Part shown: piece after piece, positions 10,110 to 22,139 of the stretch
Layout: each line of letters begins with the position of its first letter
Numbering within the stretch: position 1 is the stretch's first letter
From: Euptelea pleiosperma
Taxonomy: Eukaryota > Streptophyta > Magnoliopsida > Ranunculales > Eupteleaceae
Reading direction: 5' to 3'
NCBI GenBank assembly: GCA_035048495.1
Contig: CM068549.1
Span: 9,782,000-9,845,999 of the forward strand
Length of the DNA stretch: 64,000 bases
The notes under the pieces: generated by a model
Database searches by the model: none
What the model was told of the DNA's origin: nothing
The model's input: only the letters and a program-made list of their open reading frames with translations
Program-made: the position numbers and the translations under genes

Positions 10110-10866
10110 GTTAGTTATAGGTTTATTAGGCATTTAGACTTAGAACTAAAGTCCATTTCGGGATCTTGACGTTCAAATCGGGCAAATGAGATCCGAATCT
10201 CTAGAAACCTCTTCCTACACTTCAAGTGTGTTGAAATAAATGTATTGGAAGAGACGGGGTCAAAATCTGATTTCGGATTGAGAAATTATAGTCAGTTATA
10301 GGTTTATATATTTAGACTTAAAACTAAAGTCTATTTCGAGACTTCGACGCCGCAACGAGGTCCGAATCTTCCGAAACCTCTTTCAACACTTCAAACGTGT
10401 TAAAACAAATGTGTTAGAAGAGACAGGGTCAAAATTCAATGTCTGGTAGAGAAATTATAGTCAGTTATAGGTTTAGACATTTAAGACAAAAGTTCATTAT
10501 TTACACCTCGACGTTCAAATCGGGCAAACGAGGTCTGAATCTCCCGAAACCTCTTTCAACAATTTAAATGTGTTGAAACAAATATGTTGGAAGAGACGGG
10601 GTTAAAATCTAATTTCCGGTTGAGAAATTATAGTCAGTTATAGGTTTAGGCATTAAGACTTAGAACTAAAGTTCATTTTGGGACCTCGACGCGAAAACGG
10701 GCAAACGAGGTCTAAATCTCCTGAAACCTACCTTTTCCAATACTTCAAACGTGTTGAAACAAATGTATTGAAAGAGATGGAGTTAAAATCCGATGTCCAG
10801 TTGAAAAATTCTAATCAGTTATAAGTTTAGGCATTTAAGATTTAGAAGTAAAGTCCATTTCGAGTT
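10110..10866. repeat. Tandem repeat, ~170-180-bp unit, about 4.3 copies
   Basis: The phrase GTCAGTTATAGGTTTA (with variants) recurs at about 10110, 10291, 10460, 10633 and 10814. Each unit goes on through ACTAAAGTCCATTTCGGGA, GGGCAAACGAGGTCCGAATC, CGTGTTGAAACAAATGTGTT and a closing GAGAAATTATA. The fifth copy stops after the first ~50 bp. Unit length near 175 bp is in the range of plant satellite monomers, but the array is short. Confidence 0.85.
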
Positions 10867-11149
10867 CTAAACAATATATTTATTTTATTATAAGATTTAA
10901 CATTTTTTTTATTCTAATTAGTTTACTATTCTTGTTTTGCAAGACCCAACTGATGTTTTGCCATTGAGTTTTCTGTTGTATTTATAAATGTTTTTGAACT
11001 GAGGATATTGTATTAATCTTTAAGTTTAATGAATAGTTTATTTTAATTTTGTTTATTTGACTTAGTATTTTTAGCAATAAAAATGATATAGATTACAGGT
11101 GCTTATAGGCTACAGGTGCAGTTGGGAGAAAAAATTATTTTAAAAAAAA

Positions 11150-11700
11150 GAAGCTTTTAGCGGGGGCCTATGACCGCCGCTAAAACATAGGAACATGAGT
11201 ATTAGCTACGGTCAGTAGAAAACTGCTGCTAAAAGTATGTAATTGTGGCGGTCATTGGCTGCAGCTAATACCTAATTTTAGCGGTGATTTTCTATTGACC
11301 GCCGCTGCTAATACCCTCTTTTACCGGCAGCCATCGGCCGCTGCTAAATAGCTAATTTTGTTTTTTTACAAATGAGTGTCCGCCACTAAAAGTATGTATC
11401 AGTGGCAATCAATAGAAATCCCTCACTACAAGTAGGTATTAGCGGTAGTCACTGGCTACGGCTAATACCTACATTTAGCGGTGGTTTTCTATTGATCGCC
11501 GCTAATACTCATTTCGGCCGTCAATAATTAAGGTTTTCCCCACGACTTTACCATCGATTGGGAGGTACTTTTTAGCGGCTGCCAATTTGTAGGTGGCCGC
11601 CGCTAAAACCTTTAGTGACCAGGGTATTTAGCAACGATTTTTTGGACCTTTAGCGACGGTCTCCGCCACTCTAATACTTTATTTCCCTGTAGTATAGAAG
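11150..11700. mobile_element. CACTA-like subterminal repeat patch
   Basis: Many direct and inverted copies of short motifs such as TAGCGG(C/T)GG, GACCGCCGCTAA and TATTAGC within 550 bp. Such short clustered repeats are typical of the subterminal regions of plant CACTA (En/Spm) transposons. A possible terminus, TTTCCCTGTAGTA, sits at about 11682-11694, resembling an inverted CACTACAGGG end with one change. The opposite end and the 3-bp duplication were not found. Confidence 0.5.
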
Positions 11701-12880
11701 ATGAATGGATGGGCACTTGATCAAACATTTGCAGTTGGTAGCTGCGATCACTAAGGATGGTCCAACCACGTGTAAGAAGGTGGACAGCTGGAGTGGCGGT
11801 TACATGAATGCATACTGTTGGATTGGAGACGAACTAGATGTTTCTGCTATAGACTGAAGATGGTTGGCACAATGTCACCCACACGGACCTTCTGACCATC
11901 TGATCTTGCTTTGATATCTCCAGATTTGGCCACCTGGCACCAGATCTGGTTCCATATGGATGGATGATTGGGCAAGATGGGATCCATATTAGTTCCCCAA
12001 GATGGGATCCATAATAGAGAGATATGGACCCTCCATTTTTAGCCACTAGATGATCTTTTGATATCTCGAGATCTGTGCATCGGGGACCCATTCGCGTCCG
12101 TTGGTAGTGATTTCTGAACACATGACACAATTCTTGTCTAACATTAGGTATTGTAGTCTTCTTTACATATATTAATAGGTGGTAGGTCTTCTAACTCTAA
12201 AAAATGAACCCTGTGGAAAATCAACAAGATAGACGTGTAGAATTTCATATTTTTCTAAAATAACATAATTTTCTATTAAAACGGTTGTACTTTTGATTTA
12301 GTTTTCGTTTCACCTTCCGAATCTTGATGAAGATTAGATGGTGTTTGACAAGGGTTGGATGTAACATGTTAGGATTAGGAGTTGACTTATTTTGATTCAT
12401 GTTGACTTACTTTGATTTGTGTTGGCTTGATTGGGAACATAGATGATTTGATTTTCAGTAAAAATGGTACCGCCATAAAACTCTTGTCGAAATCTTTCAA
12501 ATGATATCCATTTACTAACTACTAATGTTTACACTGATTAAAATTCCTATAATACCCTTTTAAAATTGATTTTTATGATTAATAATAATGTACAAAAGAG
12601 TAATACTGTTGTCATCATTTACCATTTTCCCAAATTTTATGTCAAATTAATTTCATTACTTAAGTAGCACGTGCATCCTGCATTCGTCCAAGGAATGTGA
12701 AGAGGGTAAATGAGTAACTTAAGTAGAGGCAGGTGAGATCACGTGTCCACGAAGTGGGCCCACAAAATGTGAACCAGTGAGACGAGACTATTTTTCACAT
12801 ATTAGCTGGGTAAAATGATAAAAAAAAAAAAACCAGATGGTAAAGAAATTCCTCTCTTTACGGGTCACTTGGTGTAAGCT
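11701..12880. other. Intergenic region upstream of RHM
   Basis: No gene seen. Two short similar blocks containing GATATCTC(C/G)AGAT at about 11920 and 12060 suggest a small degenerate repeat. The right part should include the RHM promoter, but no convincing TATA box could be assigned. Confidence 0.35.
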
Positions 12881-13101
12881 TCTTGGGATGCTTATCTACA
12901 GATCCGGGGAGCTCTACCACGTACAAAATGTAAAACCAACTTTGTCTCTAACAACCAACGACCTTCAGATATCCAACCATTTCTTTCTTTGAAGCTTTCT
13001 TCTGAAACTTAACCAACATTCTAATCAATTAATGCATTTCCTCTCATTATTCAAACTTCCTTTCAACTCTGAACTTCTGCAAGGCTCCATCTATATCACC
13101 T

Positions 13102-14797
13102 GTAAGCTCTCTCTCTCTCTCTCTCAAGTCCTCAACAATTTATATTTGTTGATTTGCTCAATTTATATTAACTTCTTTTCATTTGGATCTGGTGTCCTGT
13201 GAAAAAGCGTCATGGAAGGAGAAATTTTTTATGTTGTAGCAAAGCATCAAATTTTGATGTCGTATAGCAACGAGGAATTGTTCTCACATAAACATGGGGG
13301 GAGGATATTAAATAAAATTTGATGTTTTGCTATATGATATCGCATCAATTTGTTTCTGGTTAATGGAATTAATAACACAAAATCCTGTAATTAGATGAAC
13401 CAGCATCAAATTCATTGTTGACAACTAATTCATCTTATAGTGAAGGCATTAGGATGATCTTATAGGACTTTCCAATTCAAGTGATTGAGATTAGGGGTGT
13501 AAATGGGCCCCGCCTTGGTTCGAGCCCGAGGCCTGATCTGATTCAATTCAAATTGAGGCCCACAAAATCTGATTGGCTGGCATGTTTATGCACCCAATTG
13601 AGATGTTTGTAGTTGGCATTTTCTGTAAAAGTTTTGATCACCTTAGGTGAGATGTCCTCACCACAGGCCGCGTTCACCTCTTTTTTTTTTTTCCCGAATT
13701 GCAGTGAAGAAACATATGTACACATGTATACTACATATTGTTAATTTTGCGATAGTCATAAGCGTCCGGATCTTGTACCCATTTCCGAGTCCGATGCTTC
13801 TTTATTCACCACTAGGGGGACGCCACGTGTACGTGATGCACATGCACCTTACACGTACGTGGCACACTCTTAAAGATCACTGACCGTGTACATGTTTGGC
13901 CTATACCTAATTGGACCTACATACCAAAATTCATCCTGATTAGTAATTTCTATCCGTTGGATTAGTTTTTTTCATGATTTATTTTTAACCGTGTTTTCTA
14001 GCAGTATTTGGGCTACTCAGATTCAAAAGTTATAAATTACATAAGTCCATCTAAGGATGGGCCAAACATCTATACTGTCAGTAGCTTCTAATAGTGTGCC
14101 ATGTGGCTCACATTGTGGGTCTGTCATCAACTCAAATTGTTTCTAGGGACAGAGTTCGGGTGCCATGTGGGTTTTTTTTTTGTGTAAGCGTGCCACATGG
14201 GGTTCAATAAATGTTAAGAGTTAAAATGTGAAAATGTTGAATGACCAGAGCACTGTTGTAACAAATTAAAGAAATTTCTTTTAGAAAATAAAAGAAAAAA
14301 TGTTTGTAAATTTAAGAAATTTGAGGGTCACATTAGGACTATAAATTTTTTGATTTTTTTAATAAGAAAAGAGCATTGAATGAGCAGCAGGATGACGTGT
14401 TTGACACTAAAATGACTGAAGGGCCCCTGCCAAGTGAATAATTCGAAGAAAACAAATGAATCAAAATGAGGGTATTTTTGGAAATTCACCTTAGTAATGC
14501 AACTTAAGGCCTACACCCAGAGTAGAGGATCTAAATTCTAGCTGTGAGGCAAGGAACAAAACATATATATGTCAATCCCTCAGAAGATGATGCCTAGCAA
14601 AAAAGAAATCCATATGAAGATAGGATTTTCTCCTGTTGCAAAACCTCGATTTTATTATCCTAATTGAAAATCAACCTTGTCTGAGCTTAAGCATCCCATA
14701 TACCAATTTGCTGAGAGTGTCGATCATCTTGTTTTTTTTTTTCTCTTTTCTTCTTAATTTCATTTTTAGTTCCTATTTTTCCATTGTTGTGCTTCAG
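13102..14797 (+). other. Probable 5'UTR intron of RHM
   Basis: A donor-like CT|GTAAGC at 13101-13107 is followed by a CT-repeat. An acceptor-like TGTGCTTCAG|GTG ends at 14797, 47 bp before the RHM ATG. The sequence 12900-13100 is pyrimidine-rich and UTR-like, and plant genes of this kind often have a leader intron. It would contain a MITE. This is an inference without transcript evidence. Confidence 0.4.
13850..14122. mobile_element. Shared-core MITE copy within the RHM leader
   Basis: The left half carries ACGTGGCACACTCTTA, ACTGACCGTG, ATTGGACCTACATACCAAAA and CATCCTGATTAGTAATTTCT. The right half carries the complement (GGGCCAAACATCTATACTGTC, AATAGTGTGCCATGTGGC). Same core as copies A-C upstream. 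Exact ends and target duplication not resolved. Confidence 0.6.
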
Positions 14798-14844
14798 GTG
14801 TACTACTGAAATAGGAAAGAAAAGAAGAAAACAAGACAGGAAAG

Positions 14845-17334
14845 ATGCCACCCCAACCTGGATCACATAGTCCTCAGAAAATCCTGATAACAGGTGCGGC
14901 TGGTTTCATTGCCTCGCATGTAACCAACCGGCTGATCAAGAACTATCCAGATTATAAGATTGTTGCTCTCGACAAGCTTGACTACTGCTCCAGCCTCAAC
15001 AACCTCCTCCCTTCCTTTTCTTCCCCCAACTTCAAGTTCATCAAGGGTGACATTACTAGTCCCGACCTCATAAATCACCTCTTGATTGTCGAAAGCATTG
15101 ACACCATAATGCACTTCGCTGCTCAAACCCATGTTGACAATTCCTTCGGAAACTCCTTCGAATTCACCAACAACAACATTTACGGAACCCATGTTCTTCT
15201 CGAAGCATGCAAGCTCACTCGCCGCATCAAACGTTTCATCCATGTAAGCACCGACGAGGTCTATGGCGAGACTGACCTTGAAACAGATGTCGGCAATCCG
15301 GAGGCCTCGCAGCTCCTCCCCACCAATCCTTATTCTGCCACAAAGGCTGGAGCAGAGATGCTTGTCATGGCTTACCATCGCTCATATGGTCTCCCTACTA
15401 TCACAACACGTGGCAACAATGTTTATGGTCCAAACCAATTCCCCGAGAAGCTTATCCCAAAATTCATCCTCCTTGCAATGAAGGGTCAACCGTTGCCGAT
15501 ACACGGTGACGGTTCAAATGTACGGAGCTATTTATATAGTGAGGATGTCGCTGAGGCATTTGATGTGATACTTCACAAAGGTGTGATCGGGCATGTATAC
15601 AACGTTGGCACAAAGAAAGAGAGGCGGGTAATCGACGTAGCTGAGGATGTTTGCAAGCTTTTCGAATTGGAAGGTAAAGAAGTTATAAAGTTCGTTGAAA
15701 ATCGCCCTTTCAATGATAAACGGTACTTCTTGGATGATCAAAAGCTGAAGAAGCTTGGTTGGGAAGTAAGGACACCATGGGAGGAAGGACTAAAGATGAC
15801 AATTGAATGGTACACGAAGAACCCTGATTGGTGGGGAGACGTCACTGGTGCTCTCCTTCCACACCCAAGATTGTCTTTGGTTGGCCTTTCTTACGATGAC
15901 CCATACCTGGTTCAATGCAGTCATTCGACAGGTTGCAATGCGAAATCGGAGTTGAAGTTCTTAATCTATGGGAGGACAGGGTGGGTAGGTGGATTACTTG
16001 GAGGGTTCTGTAAGGATGGTGGGATAGAATTCGAGTACGGTCGAGGGAGATTGGAAGATCGGATGTCAATCATGGAGGATATAAGGAGGGTTAAGCCTAC
16101 TCATGTGTTTAATGCAGCCGGTGTGACTGGTAGGCCCAACGTTGATTGGTGCGAAACACATAAGCGGGAGACAATCAGGACTAATGTGGTGGGGACACTA
16201 ACCTTGGCTGATGTTTGCAAAGAGCATGGGCTTTTGGTGGTAAATTTTGCTACAGGATGCATATTTGAGTACGATAACAACCATCCAGAAGGATCAGGTG
16301 CTGGATTCAAGGAGGAAGACAAACCAAATTTCATCAGTTCCTACTATTCCAAGACAAAGGCCATGGTAATAAAATAGTTGTTTGTCAAGTTTTTTTTTGG
16401 TCAATATCAATCTAATATGAGTTAAGCATACAAAGGATTTTGATCTGAAGTTGGCGCTGATCGAGACCCACTAGAACATGGTTCAAAGTCTCCAATCCCG
16501 TTTTGGATCTAGTGATCCAGATCGGGATCGACGCCCACTGATCCATTTCATTTAGGGATCGTATTGCCCGAGAAGCACTGTTCCATGAAGAACCTTCACA
16601 TTATCTTGAGAGAGACGGCCGAGACAGTGTTGGATCAACGCCCACTGATCCGGCCTCCGATCTTGAGACTTCGAGCCATATGCACTAGACACAATCCATG
16701 CATGGTCAATCATGTTGGGTACCACATATGGTAGGAGGTAGTAAGCACCACCATCGCTGATCCAATGGTTGTGATGTTATATTCTGTGTGCTCCACGTTA
16801 TATTACTACTCTGTTATGTATGCACAAAATATATTTGTGACTGAATAAGAATTTAGTGCTTTTGATTGGAAAGACATGTAAATTGTGCAGGTTGAGGAGC
16901 TTCTGAGAGAGTACGAGAATGTCTGCACCCTCAGAGTGAGGATGCCAATCTCATCTGATCTGAGCAACCCGCGAAACTTCATAACTAAGATTAGCCGCTA
17001 CAACAAAGTGGTTAACATACCTAATAGCATGACGGTACTAGACGAGCTCCTACCAATCTCCATCGAAATGGCAAAGAGGAATTGCAGAGGGATATGGAAC
17101 TTCACAAATCCAGGTGTGGTAAGCCACAATGAGATCTTAGAAATGTATAGGGATCACATAGACCCTGAATTCACCTGGGTAAATTTCAATTTGGAGGAAC
17201 AAGCAAAGGTAATTGTAGCACCCAGAAGTAACAATGAGTTGGATGCTTCAAAGCTACAACATGAGTTCCCAGGATTGTTGTCGATCAAAGATTCCATCAT
17301 CAAGTATGTCTTCCTACCCAACAAGAAAACTTGA
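14845..17334 (+). CDS. RHM: Trifunctional UDP-rhamnose synthase, join(14845..16365,16891..17334)
   Basis: Encodes 654 residues in two coding exons. RHM converts UDP-glucose to UDP-L-rhamnose in the cytosol, donor for pectin rhamnogalacturonans, flavonoid glycosides and other rhamnosides. The N-terminal 4,6-dehydratase domain (about 12-335) has the NAD motif GAAGFIA (17-23), the STDE signature (135-138; catalytic Asp137, Glu138) and YSATK (Tyr163, Lys167). The C-terminal 3,5-epimerase/4-keto-reductase domain has GRTGWVG (376-382) and YSKTK (501-505). The linker between domains (about 342-368) is somewhat shorter than in typical RHMs of ~670 residues; all motifs are intact. The frame passes exactly from AAG GCC ATG across the intron to GTT GAG GAG, and the family requires that junction; reading through the donor would stop at 16377. 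The ATG at 14845 is the first in frame, just before the Rossmann fold. Confidence 0.96.
16366..16890 (+). other. RHM coding intron (525 bp, phase 0)
   Basis: Donor ATG|GTAATA at 16366 and acceptor AATTGTGCAG|GTT at 16890. Removing it restores the conserved protein through the second YxxxK region (SKTKAM followed by VEELL). The intron is AT-rich with no recognised element. Confidence 0.93.
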
Positions 17335-17814
17335 ATCTTCATGGTGGACTTCAATTAGAGAAGGAACACAAACCTATGGTTCTGAGCAATGGTGTTGGAT
17401 GGGACTGTGACCATTGCCGTCTGCTTGTTCTGTTTGTTAGTTTTTTTTTTTTTTCATATTTTTAATAACTGGCATTTCATAGATGTTTTTCCTCTGTTGT
17501 AACTTATTAAGGTTACTCTATTATGTGTTTCCATCTTCACAACGAATTGCCCGATCATTGTCTGCCATATAACGTTGGTTATCCACCCTTTAATCCACTT
17601 ATGTTATTAAGTTTGTATAGGAATGGTTTAAATAAATGGTTAAAATTCCACTACGACGGTGACACTCAAACCCCATTACTTTAGCTATGTGGTCTCTATT
17701 GTAAAATGGGAATTGTCGAACTGTTGGATCGAGTTTCATGATACATAAACTCTGATACACATGCAATCCATATATGACTCGAGATGGGGGGATCTTTGCG
17801 TGGGACTTCAGGTT
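17335..17814. other. RHM 3' flank
   Basis: Probably holds the RHM 3'UTR, with a poly-T tract at about 17442-17454. No polyadenylation site is assigned and no other gene is seen. Confidence 0.4.
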
Positions 17815-18170
17815 CAAGATAAATCTATACGACTGGGAGATAGGTCCCTTGGCGAGTTTAATTGCTCGCATTGCAGAGCCGCCTTGCTAGGGTATTGCGG
17901 ATAAGAGAGTGTGGGCATGATCTCCGAAAGGGTCTTTCTCAGTTCGCTCCTACTCTTCTTTGGTCTGTAGCGATCGGGAGGAATTTCCAGAACCCAAGAT
18001 TTGGAGTTCAAATGTTCCTTCTAAGATAGCTAGTGCTCTTTCCTTATACAACATCTCTAGGGAAGATCTTGACGGTAGACAATTGATTGATCAAGAGGAA
18101 GAGGATCTTCGTGAACTTCTGCTTTATGTGCAAGTCGGCTGGTGAATCTTCGATTAACCTCTAAAACAAG
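17815..18170 (+). pseudogene. LINE (L1-type) ORF2 C-terminal remnant, RVT zinc-binding region
   Basis: Two adjacent frames give the usual order of the region after the reverse transcriptase in plant LINEs. One reads KRVW, a stop, then SPKGSFSVRSYSSLV and KIWSSNVPSKIA. The other, after a frameshift near 18045, reads TTSLGKILTVDN, a stop, then FVNFCFMCKSAGES. The CMC(K) part belongs to the zinc-binding zf-RVT domain. With two stops and one frameshift it is dead, and no RT or endonuclease part is nearby. Identification rests on motif memory rather than alignment. Confidence 0.55.
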
Positions 18171-18179
18171 TTAGCTTGA

Positions 18180-18612
18180 CATGTGTGGGGTTATTTTCTT
18201 TCTGCCTTTGGGATGAGACTTAAGAAGTTTCAGAATCAGGAATGAAACGAAAGAGAGGAGAGACGATGTTGCTCCTCAACATAGGCCGTACACCTTCAAT
18301 GCTAGTGGCTGCCATTATTTTCTATTATATATTAATGCACTAATGTAAAACATGCCACTTAGGGCTTTACACAATTAGAAACCCATACGTTTAATAAGCT
18401 TTTACATGCAAGACTAGCAACTAATCCACATGTTTGGCAACTTCCTTTAGTCGTCGTGTTCAGAAATAGCAACTTCCTTCGTTTTTGGAGTTGTTGGATG
18501 CACTATACTTGGATCTTCCCTTTCTTGTGTTGCCACGTTTGGAACTTTCCTTACTAGTGCAATAGCAGCAGCTGGTGTGGTAGGTGTAACGGTAGGATGT
18601 GATTCCTTAACA
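18180..18612 (-). mobile_element. Putative Ty1/copia 3' LTR (partial or unbounded)
   Basis: On the minus strand TGTTAAGGAATC begins at 18612 directly after a purine-rich tract (AGGGGGAG, 18614-18621), the arrangement expected at a polypurine tract/LTR junction. It follows the copia RNase H remnant. The far LTR end could not be fixed; 18180 is approximate. Confidence 0.5.
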
Positions 18613-18615
18613 CTC

Positions 18616-19472
18616 CCCCTCAAGATGGGGTGTGGGGATAACAGCATGCCCAGGTTGTGCCGAAGAGACAAATGCGCAAGTTTGGAGAGAGGCTTAGTGA
18701 AGATGTCAGCCAATTGCTCGGCATAGGGAACAAACTGAGTGATAGGGAACAAAATGATAATCAACTCGATGTGCTTCGTTCGTGCGTGGAAGACAGGATT
18801 GATAGACATATATAGTGCACTAAGATTGTCACAGAATAAAGTAGTTGGCCGAGGCAGGGAGATGCCAATATCGCCAAGCACAAAAGTGACCAGGTAATCT
18901 CAGCAGCAGTAGAGGCAAGAGCACTGTATTCAGCTTCAGCACTGGACCGTGCCACCGTGGATTGTTTCTTGGCCAACCATGAGACACAATTAGTGCCGAG
19001 GAAGGCACAAAACCCAGTGGTCGAACGGTGGGTACTTCGACAACCAACCCAATGGGCATTAGAAAAGGCATAGAGAGAGTGAGAGAGGATTGAGATACAA
19101 TACGAATGCCAAAATCCATGGTGCCCTTAACATATTGTAAGAGCCATTTGACAGCCTGAAAATGAATCATATTAGGTTGATGCATGAACTAACAAACAAG
19201 ATTAACCGCATAAGCTATGTCTGGGCGTGTCAAAATGAGATACTACATGCACCAATGAGCTGCGATAAAGAGTAACATCAACCAAGGCAGCAGTAGAAGT
19301 GTGTAAGTTTTGTTTTTGAGCGAGGGGCGTAGTGATGGTATTGGAGTCCAGCGTGTATGGTCGCCTTTAAGAGAATGTCACGAGCATATTTGGCTTGAGA
19401 TAAAATAGTACTGCCATCAAGGGGGACTACTTCAACATTGAGGAAGTCATGTAACAGTTCCAAATCTTTCAT
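18616..19472 (-). pseudogene. Ty1/copia polyprotein remnant: end of RT and RNase H
   Basis: Read right to left on the minus strand, the pieces appear in the order of a copia pol gene. The C-terminal RT gives DLELLHDFLNVEV and YARDILLKA. The connection region gives HFQAVKWLLQYVKGTMDFGI. RNase H follows as ARSSAEAEYSALASTAAEITW (within 20-residue limits, key SSAEAEY), then CDNLSALYM, FHARTKHIE and LADIFTKPL. The pieces lie in at least three frames with stops between them, so no protein can be made. Gag, protease, integrase and the catalytic YVDD part are absent. Confidence 0.82.
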
Positions 19473-19479
19473 AGAAAAC

Positions 19480-19700
19480 TCACAACAACAACGAAAAAGG
19501 TTCTAAAGGTCACAAATTCGTCGCTATATCTTTTACCGACGGCCAAATTGATTGTCTCTAGCTGTCAGTAGAACATTTGTCGCTAAATGTCTTTAGTGAC
19601 GGCCACCTCCAAATAGGCTGTCGGTATAAAGTCTACCCGCCAAAACAATATCGTAGTGTAAGTAATATGTACCGACGAAATGTATCATTTACAAACGTTC
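19480..19700. mobile_element. CACTA-like subterminal repeats
   Basis: Contains TTTACCGACGGCC, GTCGCTA(A/T)AT, TTTAGTGACGGCC and GGCTGTCGGTATA in direct and inverted order. A CACAACAACAACGAAAAAGG sequence at the left and TATCGTAGTG at about 19644-19653 resemble CACTA ends, but a matched 3-bp duplication was not found. Confidence 0.45.
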
Positions 19701-19760
19701 GGTGTGTAAGGAATATTTTAATATTCAATTTGGCAAAGATTTCATTTGACATAAAAATAT

Positions 19761-20031
19761 TCTTGGGCCCGTCAGTCCTCGAGAATCGCCCGATAGAGTC
19801 TCTTACAAGTGAAAAAGCACGTAATGAGATTCAACTAAAATGGCTTGATACTAGACTATCCGAAATGCATATATTTCATGCAAATAGTCTATTTTCGTCT
19901 AAAGAATGTGTTCTACGCAATAAAAAAAACTCTTATATGGAAAAGTCAACAAAAAGACAAGTTTTACGTAGGAGAATGTGACATCGCTATAAGGATAATG
20001 GCTTAAAATAAGCACTTTTGAGCGAATATCA
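19761..20031 (-). repeat. Truncated 3' LTR of the minus-strand element
   Basis: Ends ...GAGCGAATATCA at 20031, matching the 5' edge of other family LTRs in reverse, and is followed by CAACCCCCAAC, the reversed polypurine tract. Similarity to complete LTRs (30722-32400, 53139-54759) begins at about TCTTGGGCCCG near 19760; the rest of the LTR is missing. Confidence 0.8.
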
Positions 20032-20042
20032 CAACCCCCAAC

Positions 20043-21900
20043 TAGCATATTGCCAATCTTTGGCAATTATTGCGAAATAAGTGAGCGAAAGAGGGCTAGG
20101 CATAACATGCTAGAAAACTTATTTGCATTACTCAGAAAAAACTCCATTTTGTCAGATTATTTTAAGGATGCAAGAAATCATTCACAAATTAGAACTAATC
20201 AGCAAAATGCAACACTTCTACAAATGGACCTTCAAACAAAAGATTACTCAGACTCAGTGTGTGTATGTTTAACATCATCCTTATTTGGTAGTAGAGATAT
20301 ATGGATCTCCTTAGAGACTCTATGCCTCGACCTCAATCCTCACTTGTATACCACTCAGAAGTGAATCACTCAGAAATGGTTTTATACTTTTCTCTCAAAC
20401 TATATGTGAGGAGATAAATATAAAAACTAGCAAACGTCTCACATATATAGTTCTTGAATGGAGGGTATAAGAAGATTTAAGAAGATCTCATGATTGGAAT
20501 GTCATATCACTTAAGAACGTTGGATCAAACTCTATAATTATTCTTTTCTCTATTCTCCACACTTGAGGATGGTACAAATCTAGAATCAAATAGGACTTGC
20601 ATAGGTTGTATTGAGGCTTGGGATAAGTTCAAAAAAGAATGATATTCTGGTATTCAAAAATTCTGAGAGGGTATCTCACTATTCTTTGCAACTTTTTTCA
20701 AGGGTAATATTTCTTTGACTTTTTTTTTTTTTTCAATTTTTGTCTTTTTGGCTATTCTTCAACCTTTCCTTTTTTTTTTCTTTCCTTCTTTTTTTATGAT
20801 CATGTTTCTTTTAGCTCGAACCATTTCTTTTCTTTTCCTTTCTTGGTTTCTATCTTTTCATGGTATAATCATACCAAATACTCTTTGATCCCTCTCAGAA
20901 GTAGGTTATCGTATTGAACTCTTTTTGGGATTAGGTTTTTGGTTGATGGGTTAACAAGAAAAGGTTTTCATCAACAGGCTCAAAAATGATTTCTAACGGT
21001 ATAGATGTTAGGGAAGCTAAAAAGTCTGATTGGTTAGAAAGATGGCCTATATCATTTTTTAGGGTTTGCACTTTCATCTTCGATGTCTCGAATGGATATA
21101 GAGAAGGTTATTTATGTAATAATCCAAATTTTATGTCATTCTAAGTTCCATGACCAAAGCAAAGGTTAACGAGACCACTCAATGAAAATATTTGGGGACT
21201 AGAAGAATTGTGAGTCATCTTGTGACTCAGAATAATTTTATAACCCTCAGAAATAATGAAAAGCTCAAAAGCTCACTGGGTTAGGTCTCCACAATTGTTT
21301 TCCTTGGATTTCTAAATAATCTAAACATCGGATAATTCAGACGTTGATATGTAAATATTTTTGCAGAATCTGAGTTTTCAATCCATTATAGTAATGTTTG
21401 CTTTCAAACTGAATGACGAGCTAACAAGTGATTCTTCAAAACAGACATCCTTTTCAATGAATAGACTTTTCGAAAGGTTTTCACTAATCAAGTCAGGGCA
21501 TTTTCGAAAATCACATGGAATCACACCCAAAAACACAAGGTTTTTCTCTCTTTTTTCTTTTTTCTTTTTTATTATTATTATTATTTTTTATCAAAATGAA
21601 AACATGAGTTTTGGTAAAAACCCACCCCCAACCAAAATATAGCATCGTCCTCGGTGCTCATGACTTGGACAAAAGATGATGAAAAATTGGTAATGATGAT
21701 ACAAAGGTTCAAGGAGGATATTACCAAGTCGGCATAAACTCGACAGTGTGTGGTACCTGATGATCTGAAGAATCCTGCATGTCCAGAGATATCACAGTAA
21801 TAACAAATATAGAGACTCATATATTCTAGGAATACCGAAATTGCCTTTCCGAAAGCGCTAAGTTTTATGTCTTCAGCCAGACATGACGGGGGTATATCAA
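20043..21900 (-). other. 3' non-coding internal region of the minus-strand element
   Basis: In reverse complement this stretch parallels 55750-57630 of the complete element: the GACATAAAACTTAGCGCTTT block, a GGTTGGGGGT segment, pyrimidine/purine-rich tracts, then the approach to the polypurine tract. No open frame with a recognisable domain was found. Confidence 0.55.
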
Positions 21901-22139
21901 GTACCCCCAACTAGGTTAAAACTCATAGAGACTGAGTGAATTTGCAGTCTTCTAAGGTAGAACAGAGACTGTTATCCTATCCCTTGTCGAGGTATACTTG
22001 TATAGAACAGGTCTTTCTTATTGTATACTGAGAGAAGGATAGTAAGTGCTCTTTGTAGACCCGCAAAAACATGTAGTTCAGCTGGGAGGGATCGAAGCTT
22101 CTCAGTAAAGACTGAGATGAGAGCAGTAGTGGGTTCTCT

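Noticed and set aside
14863..15378. 171-residue open frame antisense to RHM exon 1
   Set aside because: Shadow of the conserved RHM coding frame; no domain.
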